Made by a program: the position numbers and the translations under genes
The notes under the pieces: generated by a model
Told to the model about the DNA's origin: nothing
The model's database searches: none
Seen by the model: only the letters and a program-made list of their open reading frames with translations
Assembly: GCA_025350865.1 (NCBI GenBank)
Contig: JANXWZ010000160.1
Location: 1-49,306, forward strand
From: Rhodanobacteraceae bacterium
GTDB taxonomy: Bacteria > Acidobacteriota > Terriglobia > Terriglobales > Acidobacteriaceae
DNA length: 49,306 nt
Direction: 5' to 3'
In this document: one piece after another, positions 8,563-16,247 of the stretch
Position numbering within the stretch: position 1 is the stretch's first letter
Layout: each line of letters starts with the position of its first letter

Positions 8563-8591
8563 CACCCGGAGGACTCTGCAAGGTAGAACAG

Positions 8592-8619
8592 ACCGACCGC
8601 CCCGTGAAGGGCGGTCGGT
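8592..8619 (-). terminator. Hairpin terminator after rplI
   Basis: A perfect 11-bp GC-rich stem (ACCGACCGCCC at 8592-8602 with its complement at 8609-8619) and a six-base loop. It lies 22 bp past the rplI stop on the minus strand, between the convergent azoR and rplI genes, and may serve both directions. Confidence 0.6.
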
Positions 8620-8641
8620 GTGTTGAAGCATTTGGTTTGGG

Positions 8642-9115
8642 TTAGGCTGCGGGAGTTGCCACTTCGTCCGGCGCATCGCTCTTGATCGTCACCTTGACGT
8701 GAGCGGTGACCTCGCGATGCAGCTTGACCGGCACATGGAATTCTCCGAGCTGCTTGAGCGGATCTTCGAGCGCAATCTTGCGCTTGTCGATCGTGTAGCC
8801 CAGAGCTTCCAGCTGCTGTGCAATGTCGCCTGAGGTGACGGAGCCGAACAGGTGATCGTTCTCGCCGACCTTGCGCTCGAACGTGAGTTCGACCGCATCC
8901 AGTTGCTTGGCGACATCTTCCGACGCAGCCTTTTCCTTGATGGACTTGCGAACTGCCGAGCCCTTCATCTGCTCGATCACAGCCTTGTTGGCGGCGGTCG
9001 CCTCGATGGCAAGCTTGCCGGGCAGCAGGTAGTTGCGTCCGTAGCCGTCGGCAACCTTCACCACGTCTCCGCGGTGGCCGAGCTTCGTGACATCTTCTTT
9101 CAGAATGACTTCCAT
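8642..9115 (-). CDS. rplI: Large ribosomal subunit protein bL9
   Basis: A protein of 157 residues beginning MEVILKEDVTKLGHRGDVV, with the bL9 signature VADGYGRNYLLPGKLA (about 21-36), a long central helix and the C-terminal domain with GSVTSGDIAQQLEALG. bL9 binds 23S rRNA and extends from the L1 side of the 50S subunit. It is the last gene of the rpsF-rpsR-rplI group, the common bacterial order. The last ten residues after VTIKSDA are a short variable tail. Confidence 0.98.
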   Translation of the reverse strand: MEVILKEDVTKLGHRGDVVKVADGYGRNYLLPGKLAIEATAANKAVIEQMKGSAVRKSIKEKAASEDVAKQLDAVELTFERKVGENDHLFGSVTSGDIAQQLEALGYTIDKRKIALEDPLKQLGEFHVPVKLHREVTAHVKVTIKSDAPDEVATPAA

Positions 9116-9162
9116 TGCGATTTCTCCGTGATTCCTTGGGCTGAGCCGCTTCGCGGCAATGG

Positions 9163-9537
9163 TTAGAAGCGGGCTGCGAAGGCGAGCAGCGCGATGTTGC
9201 GCGACTGCTTGATAGCGAGCGAGACGCGGCGCTGGTGGCGGGTGCAGACACCCGTCAGGCGGCGCGGTACGATCTTGCCGCGCTCGGCCACGAACCCCTG
9301 TAGCAAACGCACGTCGCGGTAGCTGATGGAGTCGATCTTCTCGGTGCAGAACTTGCAGACCTTTTTGCGGCGGAAGAATTTGCGGCCGCCAGGACCGCCG
9401 CCGGGACCGCCCGGGGGACGCGAGCCGCCGGGGCCGCCAGGGCCACCCGCAGGACGGGGCGCGCGGGGTGTGTAGGTGGAGGGTGCGGAAGCGGCAGGCG
9501 ATGCCTGCGTCTCCGGGGTGTTGGTTTCGTCAGCCAT
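9163..9537 (-). CDS. rpsR: Small ribosomal subunit protein bS18 with N-terminal extension
   Basis: A protein of 124 residues starting at the ATG at 9537 with AGAGGA upstream. The conserved bS18 core (about 53-124) includes [22 protein letters not shown] and [15 protein letters not shown]. The pair CKFC plus a later Cys-Thr-Arg-His is the zinc-ribbon-like (C+) form. Residues 1-52 are an extension rich in Pro and Gly ([18 protein letters not shown]) not present in the ~75-residue standard protein. bS18 pairs with bS6 on the 30S platform; the gene follows rpsF. An open frame continues far upstream but overlaps rpsF and is not coding. Confidence 0.97.
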   Translation of the reverse strand: MADETNTPETQASPAASAPSTYTPRAPRPAGGPGGPGGSRPPGGPGGGPGGRKFFRRKKVCKFCTEKIDSISYRDVRLLQGFVAERGKIVPRRLTGVCTRHQRRVSLAIKQSRNIALLAFAARF

Positions 9538-9667
9538 GGTGTTTTCCTCTCGGGGTGTTGCAGGCCCGGTCCACGCTCCAGACTCGCTGGGGAGCCTCTG
9601 AATGTCAGTCAAACCGACAGAAGCGCGGGTGGGACGTTGTACTGCTGGTGTACGGAACAGCGAATAC

Positions 9668-10174
9668 TTAGGCGGTCGCGACAGCTTCGGCGGGTGCTTC
9701 GACAGCAGCAGCGGGTGCCTCGGCAGTCTCCACAGCAGCGGCCGGAGTCTCTGCTGCGGGAGCTTCAACCGGAGTCTCGGCAACGGCGTCCATCGACACG
9801 ATGCGAGCGGGCTGGGCGACCGGAATCGCCGAACGCTTGACGTGGGTCTCGCGGTGAGCCTTGATCTTGGCCAGGCGCTTCTCTTCTTCGTCCATGCGGA
9901 CCGTGATGAACTTGATGACCGGTTCGGAAACGCGCAGGCGGCGCTCGATCTCGGTGATGAGCTTGCCCTCGGCGGCGATGTTGAGCAGCACGTAGAAGCC
10001 GTCGTTGAACTTGCGGACGGTGTAGGCGAGTCGGCGACGGCCCATCTTCTCAGTGGAACGGATCTCTCCGCCGCCATCGGTGACGTTCTTCTGGAAGCCT
10101 TCAATCAGCTTGTCGAGGTCCACTTCTTCAACGTCCGGACGGACGATGAACATGATTTCGTAGGTACGCATCAT
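9668..10174 (-). CDS. rpsF: Small ribosomal subunit protein bS6 with acidic C-terminal tail
   Basis: A protein of 168 residues starting at the ATG at 10174 ([13 protein letters not shown]), the conserved bS6 start; the frame is open upstream to 10270 without support. The ferredoxin-like core covers about 2-100, with [19 protein letters not shown]. The tail from about residue 122 is an Ala/Pro/Glu low-complexity segment ([17 protein letters not shown]). bS6 binds 16S rRNA as a pair with bS18. The gene heads the rpsF-rpsR-rplI group; no ssb lies between rpsF and rpsR, unlike many bacteria. Confidence 0.97.
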   Translation of the reverse strand: MMRTYEIMFIVRPDVEEVDLDKLIEGFQKNVTDGGGEIRSTEKMGRRRLAYTVRKFNDGFYVLLNIAAEGKLITEIERRLRVSEPVIKFITVRMDEEEKRLAKIKAHRETHVKRSAIPVAQPARIVSMDAVAETPVEAPAAETPAAAVETAEAPAAAVEAPAEAVATA

Positions 10175-10270
10175 TGTGTCTACTTCTTTCTGCGAAGTTC
10201 TGCTTCGCACCGTGCTGGCTTGCCTTCCGCCAACAACGGTCTGGTAAGTGTTACGTGAACTAACTACCAA

Positions 10271-10864
10271 CTACTCGCCAACAACTTTCTTGTTGAACTC
10301 GTTCATGGCCTTCTTTACGCCATCTTTCAAAATGGTCTCGACGGCACGAACCGCGTCATCGAGCACTATATCCAGCTCCTGCAACATCATCTTGCGCATC
10401 GGCGCGAGCAGGTAATCGGTACCGCCTGCCTTCACTTCGCGTCCGGTCACGGTGGGCGGCTTGCCGACCCCGATGCGAACGCGAATGAACTCATCCGAGG
10501 GCAACGAGCCCAGGATCGACTTGATCCCGTTATGCCCTCCCGCCGAACCGCGTTCGCGAATGCGAAGTTGGCCGAGCGGAATCGCAAGCTCGTCGTACAA
10601 CACAATCAAATCCGTGGCTGGTAGTTCCAGCTCTTGCAGTAAAGCGGCTACCGACAGCCCGCTCAGATTCATAAATGTCTCCGGCTTGGCGAGCAGAACC
10701 TCCTGCCCGGCCAGAGTGGCTTTCGCCGTAAGCGCCCGGCCTCGCCGGTTACTTACATTCGCCCCGCAAACCTCTGCGAGTCGATCGATCGCCAGAAACC
10801 CTGCGTTATGCGGAGTGAACTGATATTCGATTCCAGGATTTCCAAGACCGACAATCAGCTTCAT
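10271..10864 (-). CDS. pth: Peptidyl-tRNA hydrolase
   Basis: A protein of 197 residues, standard for Pth. It begins MKLIVGLGNPGIEYQFTPHN, containing the catalytic histidine motif TPHNAGF and Asn10; further family residues are KPETFMNLSG (60-69), the Asp of LYDELAIPLG and GGHNGIKS. It hydrolyses peptidyl-tRNA released by stalled ribosomes and recycles tRNA in the cytoplasm. It lies between rplY and rpsF, an arrangement common in bacteria (rplY-pth), and probably shares their transcript. Confidence 0.97.
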   Translation of the reverse strand: MKLIVGLGNPGIEYQFTPHNAGFLAIDRLAEVCGANVSNRRGRALTAKATLAGQEVLLAKPETFMNLSGLSVAALLQELELPATDLIVLYDELAIPLGQLRIRERGSAGGHNGIKSILGSLPSDEFIRVRIGVGKPPTVTGREVKAGGTDYLLAPMRKMMLQELDIVLDDAVRAVETILKDGVKKAMNEFNKKVVGE

Positions 10865-10881
10865 TCGCTTCGCTCATCAGG

Positions 10882-10946
10882 GGACAGGGTCCAGGGTGCA
10901 GGGATCAGAAAACTGAGCCCTGAGCCCTGAACGCTGAGCCCTGTCC
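10882..10946. repeat. Hairpin of 7-base tandem units between rplY and pth
   Basis: The left arm (10882-10908) reads as repeats of CAGGGNN; the right arm (10913-10946) reads GAGCCCT, GAGCCCT, GAACGCT, GAGCCCT, then GTCC. Left arm and the last 27 bases of the right arm pair at 22 of 27 positions. The element fills almost the whole rplY-pth gap and ends on the rplY stop codon. It resembles the element at 11663-11837 in design but not in exact sequence. Confidence 0.7.
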
Positions 10947-11641
10947 TACTTCTTTTTCGGTGCTGCCTTGGCATCGGCTGCCGGAGCTGCTGCAGCGGCG
11001 GCATCGCCCTTGCCCTTCTTGGCTACTTCGGGTTCGGCGGCGCCGGCAACGGGCTCGGCGGCAACCTCTTCCTTGATGATCGTGACGTGGGCTACGAGCG
11101 CATGCTCATCGCCGAGGAACTTGATCGAGCCGGAGTGGGGCAGGTCGGAGATGTGGATCGCGCCATACAGCTCCAGGCCGGAAACATCGACGTCGATGTG
11201 ATCCGGAATGTCCGAGGGGAGGCACTCGATTTCGACCTCGCGCAGAACCTGATCGAGAATGCCGCCCGAGTTCTTGACGCCGGCGGCAATGCCGGTGAGG
11301 AGAACGGGAACGGAGACGCGCATCGCCTTGTCCATTGCAATCCGCTTGAAGTCAATGTGGAGAAGCTTGCCCTTGATGGGCTCATGCTGCCAGTCCACGA
11401 TCATGGCCTTGACCAGCACCGCGCCTTCGACGTTGAGGTCGAAGATGGTGTTGTGGCCGGCTTCTGAGTGGAGAATCTTGGTGACGACGCGGGGGTCGAC
11501 TGTGACCGCAACCGAATCCATACCCGCGCCGTAGACGACTGCGGGAATCTTGCCTTCAACCCGCACCCGGCGTGCGTGGTTCTTGTTGAACTTACCGGTA
11601 CGTGGGGTCGCGACGACTGCGTCAAACTTCTGTGAGGCCAT
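10946..11641 (-). CDS. rplY: Large ribosomal subunit protein bL25, CTC form
   Basis: A protein of 231 residues starting at the ATG at 11641 with AAAGGA upstream (the frame is open for seven more codons). Residues 1-95 are the bL25 domain that binds 5S rRNA, starting KFDAVVATPRTGKFNKNHAR. Residues about 100-190 are the extra beta domain of the general-stress CTC form, with VEIECLPSDIPDHIDVDVSG. The last 40 residues are a low-complexity Ala/Glu/Lys tail ending APKKK. It is followed by pth on the same strand and preceded by prs. Confidence 0.96.
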   Translation of the reverse strand: MASQKFDAVVATPRTGKFNKNHARRVRVEGKIPAVVYGAGMDSVAVTVDPRVVTKILHSEAGHNTIFDLNVEGAVLVKAMIVDWQHEPIKGKLLHIDFKRIAMDKAMRVSVPVLLTGIAAGVKNSGGILDQVLREVEIECLPSDIPDHIDVDVSGLELYGAIHISDLPHSGSIKFLGDEHALVAHVTIIKEEVAAEPVAGAAEPEVAKKGKGDAAAAAAPAADAKAAPKKK

Positions 11642-11662
11642 GTTGTTTCCTTTCGGGCACAA

Positions 11663-11837
11663 AGGCAGGGGGTAGGGGGTAGGGAATAGGGTGTAGAAAA
11701 CCGCCCGGTTCGCTGCTCCTTACTTTTGTCTCTGCTCCGTTTGCGGCTGGTTCCGCCTGGTGATTGTTACGTGGCGCAGTTCGCCGGTGCGGTTCGGGGC
11801 TATCTACACCCTATTCCCTACACCCTACTCCCTGCCT
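11663..11837. repeat. Long inverted repeat built of 7-base units between prs and rplY
   Basis: Left arm 11663-11697 and right arm 11803-11837 are each exactly five heptamers and are reverse complements at 33 of 35 positions. Right arm units: TCTACAC, CCTATTC, CCTACAC, CCTACTC, CCTGCCT. The 105-bp loop shows no gene. The right arm touches the prs stop codon; the left arm ends 22 bp upstream of the rplY start. It could fold into a large hairpin in the prs-rplY transcript. Confidence 0.8.
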
Positions 11838-12946
11838 CAATTGAACAGCGTACTTACGCTGGTCTCCATGTGAATGCTCTCAATTGCCCGGCCCAGTAGC
11901 CCTGCAATCGACAACACCTTGATCTTCTCCACCGCCAGCGCATCGTCGCGCAGGGGGATGGTGTTCGTTACAACCAGTTCGGTCAGCCGGGAGTTTGCGA
12001 TGCGCTCCACAGCCGGGCCCGAGAGTACGGGGTGCGAAGCGCAGGCATAAACCTTCGCCGCTCCCTGTGCCAGCAACGCATCCACCGTCTTGATGAGTGT
12101 GCCGGCCGTATCGATGATGTCGTCGAGAATGAGGCAGGTTCTTCCCTGCACATCGCCGATGACGTTCATCACTTCCGTGACGTTGATGTCGGTTCGCCGC
12201 TTGTCGACGATGGCCAACGGTACGTCAAGCTTCTTGGCGAAGAATCTCGCCCTCTCTACTCCACCTGCGTCCGGGCTGACCACGGTCAGGTCGGGCAGGT
12301 TGAGATCCCGGAAGTAACCCACCAGCACCGGGCTGGCAAACAGATGGTCTACCGGGATATTGAAGAACCCTTGAATCTGAGCCGCGTGCAAATCGACCAG
12401 CAAAGCGCGGTGTGCGCCGGCTGTCGTCAAAAGATCCGCGACCAGCTTCGAACTGATCGCCACGCGTGGCCGGTCTTTGCGATCCTGCCTTGCGTAGCCG
12501 TAGTACGGAATCACAACCGTGATGCGCGAAGCGGATGCCCGCTTGAGCGCGTCGATCATGATCAACAACTCCATCACATGCTGGTCAACCGGAAAGCATG
12601 TCGGCTGAATCACAAAAACGTCCGCACCGCGAACGTTTTCCAGCAGTTGAAAATAAACCTCGCCATCCGAGAAGCGTTGCATCCGGGTCTCACCCAGTGG
12701 CACGCCAACGAACCGGCAAACCTCCTCCGCCAACGGCTTGTTGGCTCCGCCGGAGAAAATCTTGAAGCGTTTCGCCTCGCTTAGCCGGCCCGCCCTTTTG
12801 GGGGCGGAACCGGCTTTAGCCGAGGTGGCCTGCGATGTTGCTGAGGCTGGCTGCACGAATAACGATTTCTGGCTGGCTTCAGCCGTCATCTGTTCGTCGC
12901 GCGCTAAATCAGGGGGGAGAACCGCAGTCGTGTCTTTTTGGCTCAC
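11837..12946 (-). CDS. prs: Ribose-phosphate pyrophosphokinase (PRPP synthetase)
   Basis: A protein of 369 residues starting at a GTG at 12946 with a good GAGGAG eight bases upstream. The conserved enzyme begins at about residue 61 (KRFKIFSGGANKPLAEEV) and has the ATP/ribose-phosphate regions (RFSDGEVYFQLLENVRG, YYGYARQDRKDRPR), VDLHAAQIQGFFNIPVDHL and the PRPP loop CLILDDIIDTAGTL. It makes PRPP from ribose 5-phosphate and ATP for nucleotide, His and Trp synthesis. The first 60 residues are an extra low-complexity Ala/Ser/Thr stretch absent from ordinary ~315-residue enzymes; the ribosome binding site suggests it is translated. Confidence 0.96.
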   Translation of the reverse strand: MSQKDTTAVLPPDLARDEQMTAEASQKSLFVQPASATSQATSAKAGSAPKRAGRLSEAKRFKIFSGGANKPLAEEVCRFVGVPLGETRMQRFSDGEVYFQLLENVRGADVFVIQPTCFPVDQHVMELLIMIDALKRASASRITVVIPYYGYARQDRKDRPRVAISSKLVADLLTTAGAHRALLVDLHAAQIQGFFNIPVDHLFASPVLVGYFRDLNLPDLTVVSPDAGGVERARFFAKKLDVPLAIVDKRRTDINVTEVMNVIGDVQGRTCLILDDIIDTAGTLIKTVDALLAQGAAKVYACASHPVLSGPAVERIANSRLTELVVTNTIPLRDDALAVEKIKVLSIAGLLGRAIESIHMETSVSTLFN

Positions 12947-13243
12947 GTTTGAAACTCCTCAGGCTGTTTGACCTTGGTGGTTCCTGCTGCTACTTGGTCT
13001 TATCTCCGGCTCCGTTTAGAGACCGGGTATAGAAAACAAAACAAAATGCTTCTTGATTTAGAAAACTATAAAAAGACTTCGATTCTCCCGCGAATCTTGT
13101 ACTGCGCGGTGTTTCCGCGAGAAGTGCAATCACTATTTCCATCTGCTGCTGCGGCTTGTCATTTGCGACGCGCCGGATACATCAAAAAGAATCCCTGGTT
13201 TACTGCTGATCGGGACGGCTTGCTAAGGCCTCGATCGATGTTT
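12947..13243. other. Intergenic region between tRNA-Gln and prs
   Basis: 297 bp without a convincing gene. Read on the minus strand it should carry the prs promoter: TATAGT (13065-13070 on the plus strand, as ACTATA) is a possible -10 with no strong -35. A small CGCGG/CCGCG hairpin lies at 13105-13119. The A+T-rich stretch 13035-13080 differs from the surrounding GC-rich DNA. Confidence 0.4.
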
Positions 13244-13317
13244 TGGTTGGGCGACCAGGACTCGAACCTGGATAATGTGCTCCAAAGGCACGTGACCTAC
13301 CATTGATCGATCGCCCA
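13244..13317 (-). tRNA. tRNA-Gln (anticodon TTG)
   Basis: The reverse complement folds as a 74-nt tRNA. The acceptor stem is TGGGCGA/TCGCCCA with discriminator A and encoded CCA; the D-arm contains AATGGTAG; the anticodon loop CTTTGGA gives anticodon TTG (reads CAA); the T-arm is CCAGG-TTCGAGT-CCTGG. The outermost anticodon-stem pair is C-A, a mismatch. It stands alone between ispE and prs, all on the minus strand. Confidence 0.95.
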
Positions 13318-13363
13318 ATTATTTCTGTGGTCCGCTCTCTATTGTAGAGGCATTTCCAGAAAA

Positions 13364-14494
13364 TCACTCTGCGAACATCTCACTCCAGTACCGTGCGCGG
13401 GGCATTGTCTTCGTGACAATTGCCTCGACACCCTGCTGCTGGAGCCGTTGTTGAGCAGCGCTGGCATCCGTCTGGGTCCGATAAAGGCCAAACAGCGCAG
13501 AGCCCGAGCCTGAAAGCGCAGCGTATAGCGCTGGGCTTTCGCCGGAAAAACCGGTAGCTTCGGTTCCCATCAAATGTCGCTTGATTTCACGCAGGAGGGG
13601 ATACTGAGGAAAGACGACAGTTTCAAAGTCGTTTTCAATCCCGGTGCGGACAAGCGCGAGAAGGGAATTCTCGGCTAGATCATTCACGATTTCGCTCTCG
13701 TCTGCCGTCAGACTGGCGTGAGATTGTTCACGAGAGAGGCCCTGTTGTTTCTCAGGGGTGTGCGCTTCGAAAAACGCACTCGAATCGAGAAAGATACCGG
13801 AGGCGCCACGCCTGCCCTGTCTTGCTACGACGGAGGCATAAGTGCGGCTCAACTCTTCTAGAGTATCCCGAACGGGTGGATTGTGCAAATCCGGGTCAGT
13901 TCCGGCAGCCAACAACTTATCCCACTCCCGAAACGCCGCGGGAGTAGAAACCCCAATCCGCGGAAGCGCGACCACGCACGCAATCTCCGTTTCCCCATCC
14001 AGCGTCACGTCGTCGACAGCTTCCACGACCTGCCCGCGGTCGGAACCGAGAACACTGCCGCCGAGCAGGAACAATGGCACATCAGACCCCACCTGCGCCG
14101 CGATCTCCATCCGAATCGCATCCCCGAGGTTCAGGTTCATCTCGCGCTCCAGCCCAATCAGCGCTGCCGCCGCGTTTGCCGAGCCCGCGCCCATCCCTCC
14201 CTGGATCGGCAGGTTTTTCTGGATGTGAATCTCAACCCGTGCCGTCCGGCCCAAGGCCGCAAGCGTCTTTTCGACCATCTTCCAGGCGGTGTTGCGCGCG
14301 TCGCACGGCACCCGCGGGTCGCTGCAGCGGAGAACGATGCGCGTATGGCAGTCAGGCGCCGCCGTCACGGTCACAACGTCATGCAGCCCCAGGGTCTGAT
14401 ACAGCGTCGCGAGCGAATGAAATCCGTCCGGCCGCGGAGCCCCGATCGCCAACCCCAGATTGATCTTCGAATAGGAACGAACGCGAGTCGGCAT
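13364..14494 (-). CDS. ispE: 4-diphosphocytidyl-2-C-methyl-D-erythritol kinase
   Basis: A protein of 376 residues starting at the ATG at 14494 (MPTRVRSYSKINLGLAIG); the longer open frame upstream is not supported. It is a GHMP kinase of the MEP isoprenoid pathway, phosphorylating CDP-methylerythritol. Visible features: Lys10 in the first strand, the ATP loop PIQGGMGAGSANAAAAL (96-112), Asp139 in QVGSDVPLFL, the ENDFE motif (287-291) and LSGSGSALFG (327-336). It is about 80 residues longer than usual because of an insertion around 221-280, just before ENDFE. It is divergent from the carboxylesterase gene, 69 bp away. Confidence 0.92.
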   Translation of the reverse strand: MPTRVRSYSKINLGLAIGAPRPDGFHSLATLYQTLGLHDVVTVTAAPDCHTRIVLRCSDPRVPCDARNTAWKMVEKTLAALGRTARVEIHIQKNLPIQGGMGAGSANAAAALIGLEREMNLNLGDAIRMEIAAQVGSDVPLFLLGGSVLGSDRGQVVEAVDDVTLDGETEIACVVALPRIGVSTPAAFREWDKLLAAGTDPDLHNPPVRDTLEELSRTYASVVARQGRRGASGIFLDSSAFFEAHTPEKQQGLSREQSHASLTADESEIVNDLAENSLLALVRTGIENDFETVVFPQYPLLREIKRHLMGTEATGFSGESPALYAALSGSGSALFGLYRTQTDASAAQQRLQQQGVEAIVTKTMPRARYWSEMFAE

Positions 14495-14563
14495 CCCGAA
14501 AAGCTTAACATCTTCCAGCCCTTCGCAATCGTGAACGCCGTATGCTACCGTTCTCCCGAGCCA

Positions 14564-16150
14564 ATGACTATGCGACCCTTCCTTCTCACTGCTATCTCCG
14601 CCGCCGCGCTTTCCGTCTCCACTGCTTCTTTCGCCCAGATTCCCGCACAGGTGAAGACTGACAAAGGTCTCGTTGAGGGCGAGTCCGCCGCCGACGGCAA
14701 GGTGATGGCGTTCAAAGGGATTCCCTTCGCCGCGCCTCCGACGGGCAACCTGCGCTGGGCTCCCCCGGCCCCGGCCCAACCCTGGAGCGGCGTCCGATCC
14801 GCCCACGACTATGGCTACCACTGCGTACAAGCCACGGTTTACGCTGACATGGCCTTCCACGACCCGGGTGGGTCGGAAGACTGCCTCACGCTCAACGTCT
14901 GGACTCCCGCGGGGGCAACCCCGGGCAAACTGCCGGTCATGGTGTGGATCTACGGCGGCGGTTTCAGCGGCGGCTCAACATCGGAACGTCGGCAGGATGG
15001 CCAGTTCCTCGCCCAGCGCAACGTCGTTGTAGTCAGCATGAATTACCGGCTCGGGATGTTCGGCTTCTTCGTGCACCCGGAACTCGCCGCCGAGTCTACG
15101 CACCACGCCTCCGGCAACTATGGGCTGCTCGACCAGACCGCCGCAATCCAGTGGGTCAAGGCGAACATCCGCGCGTTTGGCGGCGACCCGGCGAACATCA
15201 CTGTCTTCGGCGAATCCGCAGGCTCGATCTCTGTCAGCGCCCAAATGGCCTCGCCACTCTCCCGCAACCTGTTCCAGAAGGCGATCGGGGAGAGCGGTAG
15301 CACGATCGGGTTGGCGGGTTTGCCAGCGCTCACCCTCGAGCAGCGGGAGACGACTGACACAGCGGCCGCACAGACCGCGTTCGGAACCAGCAAGCTCGCC
15401 GAATTGCGCCGCCTCCCCACCGAAGACATCATGCGGGGATTGGCGGCTACCAAGCCCTCACCACGCTTTGCACCTGACGTCGATGGCTGGTTTTTCCCTA
15501 AATCCCCCGCCGAGATCTACGCCGCCGGAGAGCAGGCGCACATCCCGTTGCTCGCAGGATGGAACGCCGATGAGGGCCGGGGAGTCAGTGCGGGAGCCGC
15601 CGCTCGCTTCACCATGGCAGGCTTTGCCGCCGATGCCGCCAAGGATTTCCCGACGCGGACTGACGAATTCCTGAAGGTCTTCCCCAACACCACCGAGGAA
15701 GAGGCGAAACAAAACGCAGGAGACTACGCTGGCGACAAGTTCATCGCGTTCTCCACCTGGCGCTGGATCGAGGCGCAAGCCACCACCAGCAAGGCTCCCG
15801 TTTATCGCTACTTCTTCGCGCTGCCCAACCCCGGCGACCGGTATCACAGCGTGGCCGGCGGAGCGTTCCATTCCGACGACATTGAATACGTCTTCGGCAC
15901 GCTCGACTCGCGCCTGGACGCGGTGTGGCGTCCGGAAGATCGCAAGCTCTCGAACGAGATGATGGCCTACTGGACGAATTTCGCGAAGACGGGCGACCCC
16001 AACGGCTCCGATCTGCCCAAGTGGCCGAAATACGGACCAACGGAATGGCAGACGATGCGTCTCGACAAGACGTCGGCTGCGGCCCCTGATGCCAAACGTG
16101 AGCGATACCTCTTCCTGGACACCGCCTGGGGCAAGCCTGCGGCGCACTAA
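14564..16150 (+). CDS. Exported type-B carboxylesterase
   Basis: A protein of 528 residues with a signal peptide (MTMRPFLLTAISAAALSVSTASFAQ). It opens with GLVEGESAADGKVMAFKGIP and has the family's EDCLTLNVW block and oxyanion GGGFSGGS. The nucleophile is Ser218 in FGESAGSISV. The terminal part has HSDDIEYVFG with the likely catalytic His. These alpha/beta hydrolases split carboxylic esters; in the periplasm of a polysaccharide degrader it could remove acyl groups, but the substrate is not shown. Start alternatives are the ATGs at 14564 and 14570. Confidence 0.93.
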   Translation: MTMRPFLLTAISAAALSVSTASFAQIPAQVKTDKGLVEGESAADGKVMAFKGIPFAAPPTGNLRWAPPAPAQPWSGVRSAHDYGYHCVQATVYADMAFHDPGGSEDCLTLNVWTPAGATPGKLPVMVWIYGGGFSGGSTSERRQDGQFLAQRNVVVVSMNYRLGMFGFFVHPELAAESTHHASGNYGLLDQTAAIQWVKANIRAFGGDPANITVFGESAGSISVSAQMASPLSRNLFQKAIGESGSTIGLAGLPALTLEQRETTDTAAAQTAFGTSKLAELRRLPTEDIMRGLAATKPSPRFAPDVDGWFFPKSPAEIYAAGEQAHIPLLAGWNADEGRGVSAGAAARFTMAGFAADAAKDFPTRTDEFLKVFPNTTEEEAKQNAGDYAGDKFIAFSTWRWIEAQATTSKAPVYRYFFALPNPGDRYHSVAGGAFHSDDIEYVFGTLDSRLDAVWRPEDRKLSNEMMAYWTNFAKTGDPNGSDLPKWPKYGPTEWQTMRLDKTSAAAPDAKRERYLFLDTAWGKPAAH

Positions 16151-16156
16151 ACCGAC

Positions 16157-16190
16157 GCGGGCAAGCGCCGGCTGGACAGTGCTTGCCCGC
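16157..16190 (+). terminator. Hairpin after carboxylesterase
   Basis: A perfect 10-bp stem (GCGGGCAAGC with GCTTGCCCGC) and a 14-base loop, six bases after the stop codon. No T-tract follows. Confidence 0.5.
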
Positions 16191-16234
16191 TCCACCTAAA
16201 ATCCAGCGGTACGGTGACGAGCCCAGCAGGGCCC

Positions 16235-16241
16235 AGAGGGA
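16235..16241 (+). promoter_or_regulatory. Ribosome binding site supporting an AUU start
   Basis: AGAGGGA lies six bases before the ATT at 16248. It decides the proposed start of the following oxidoreductase, since no ATG, GTG or TTG is placed to include the Tat signal. Confidence 0.55.
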
Positions 16242-16247
16242 AACGCC

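Noticed and set aside
9538..10104. Extended reading frame upstream of rpsR
   Set aside because: It runs through rpsF in another frame; the bS18 core and ribosome binding site place the start at 9537.
10882..11837. The periodic 7-base repeats as a CRISPR array
   Set aside because: Units are 7 bases with no spacers and form a hairpin; no cas gene is nearby.
14495..14860. N-terminal extension of ispE upstream of 14494
   Set aside because: The extra 122 residues overlap the divergent carboxylesterase and lack IspE homology; the conserved N-terminus starts at 14494.
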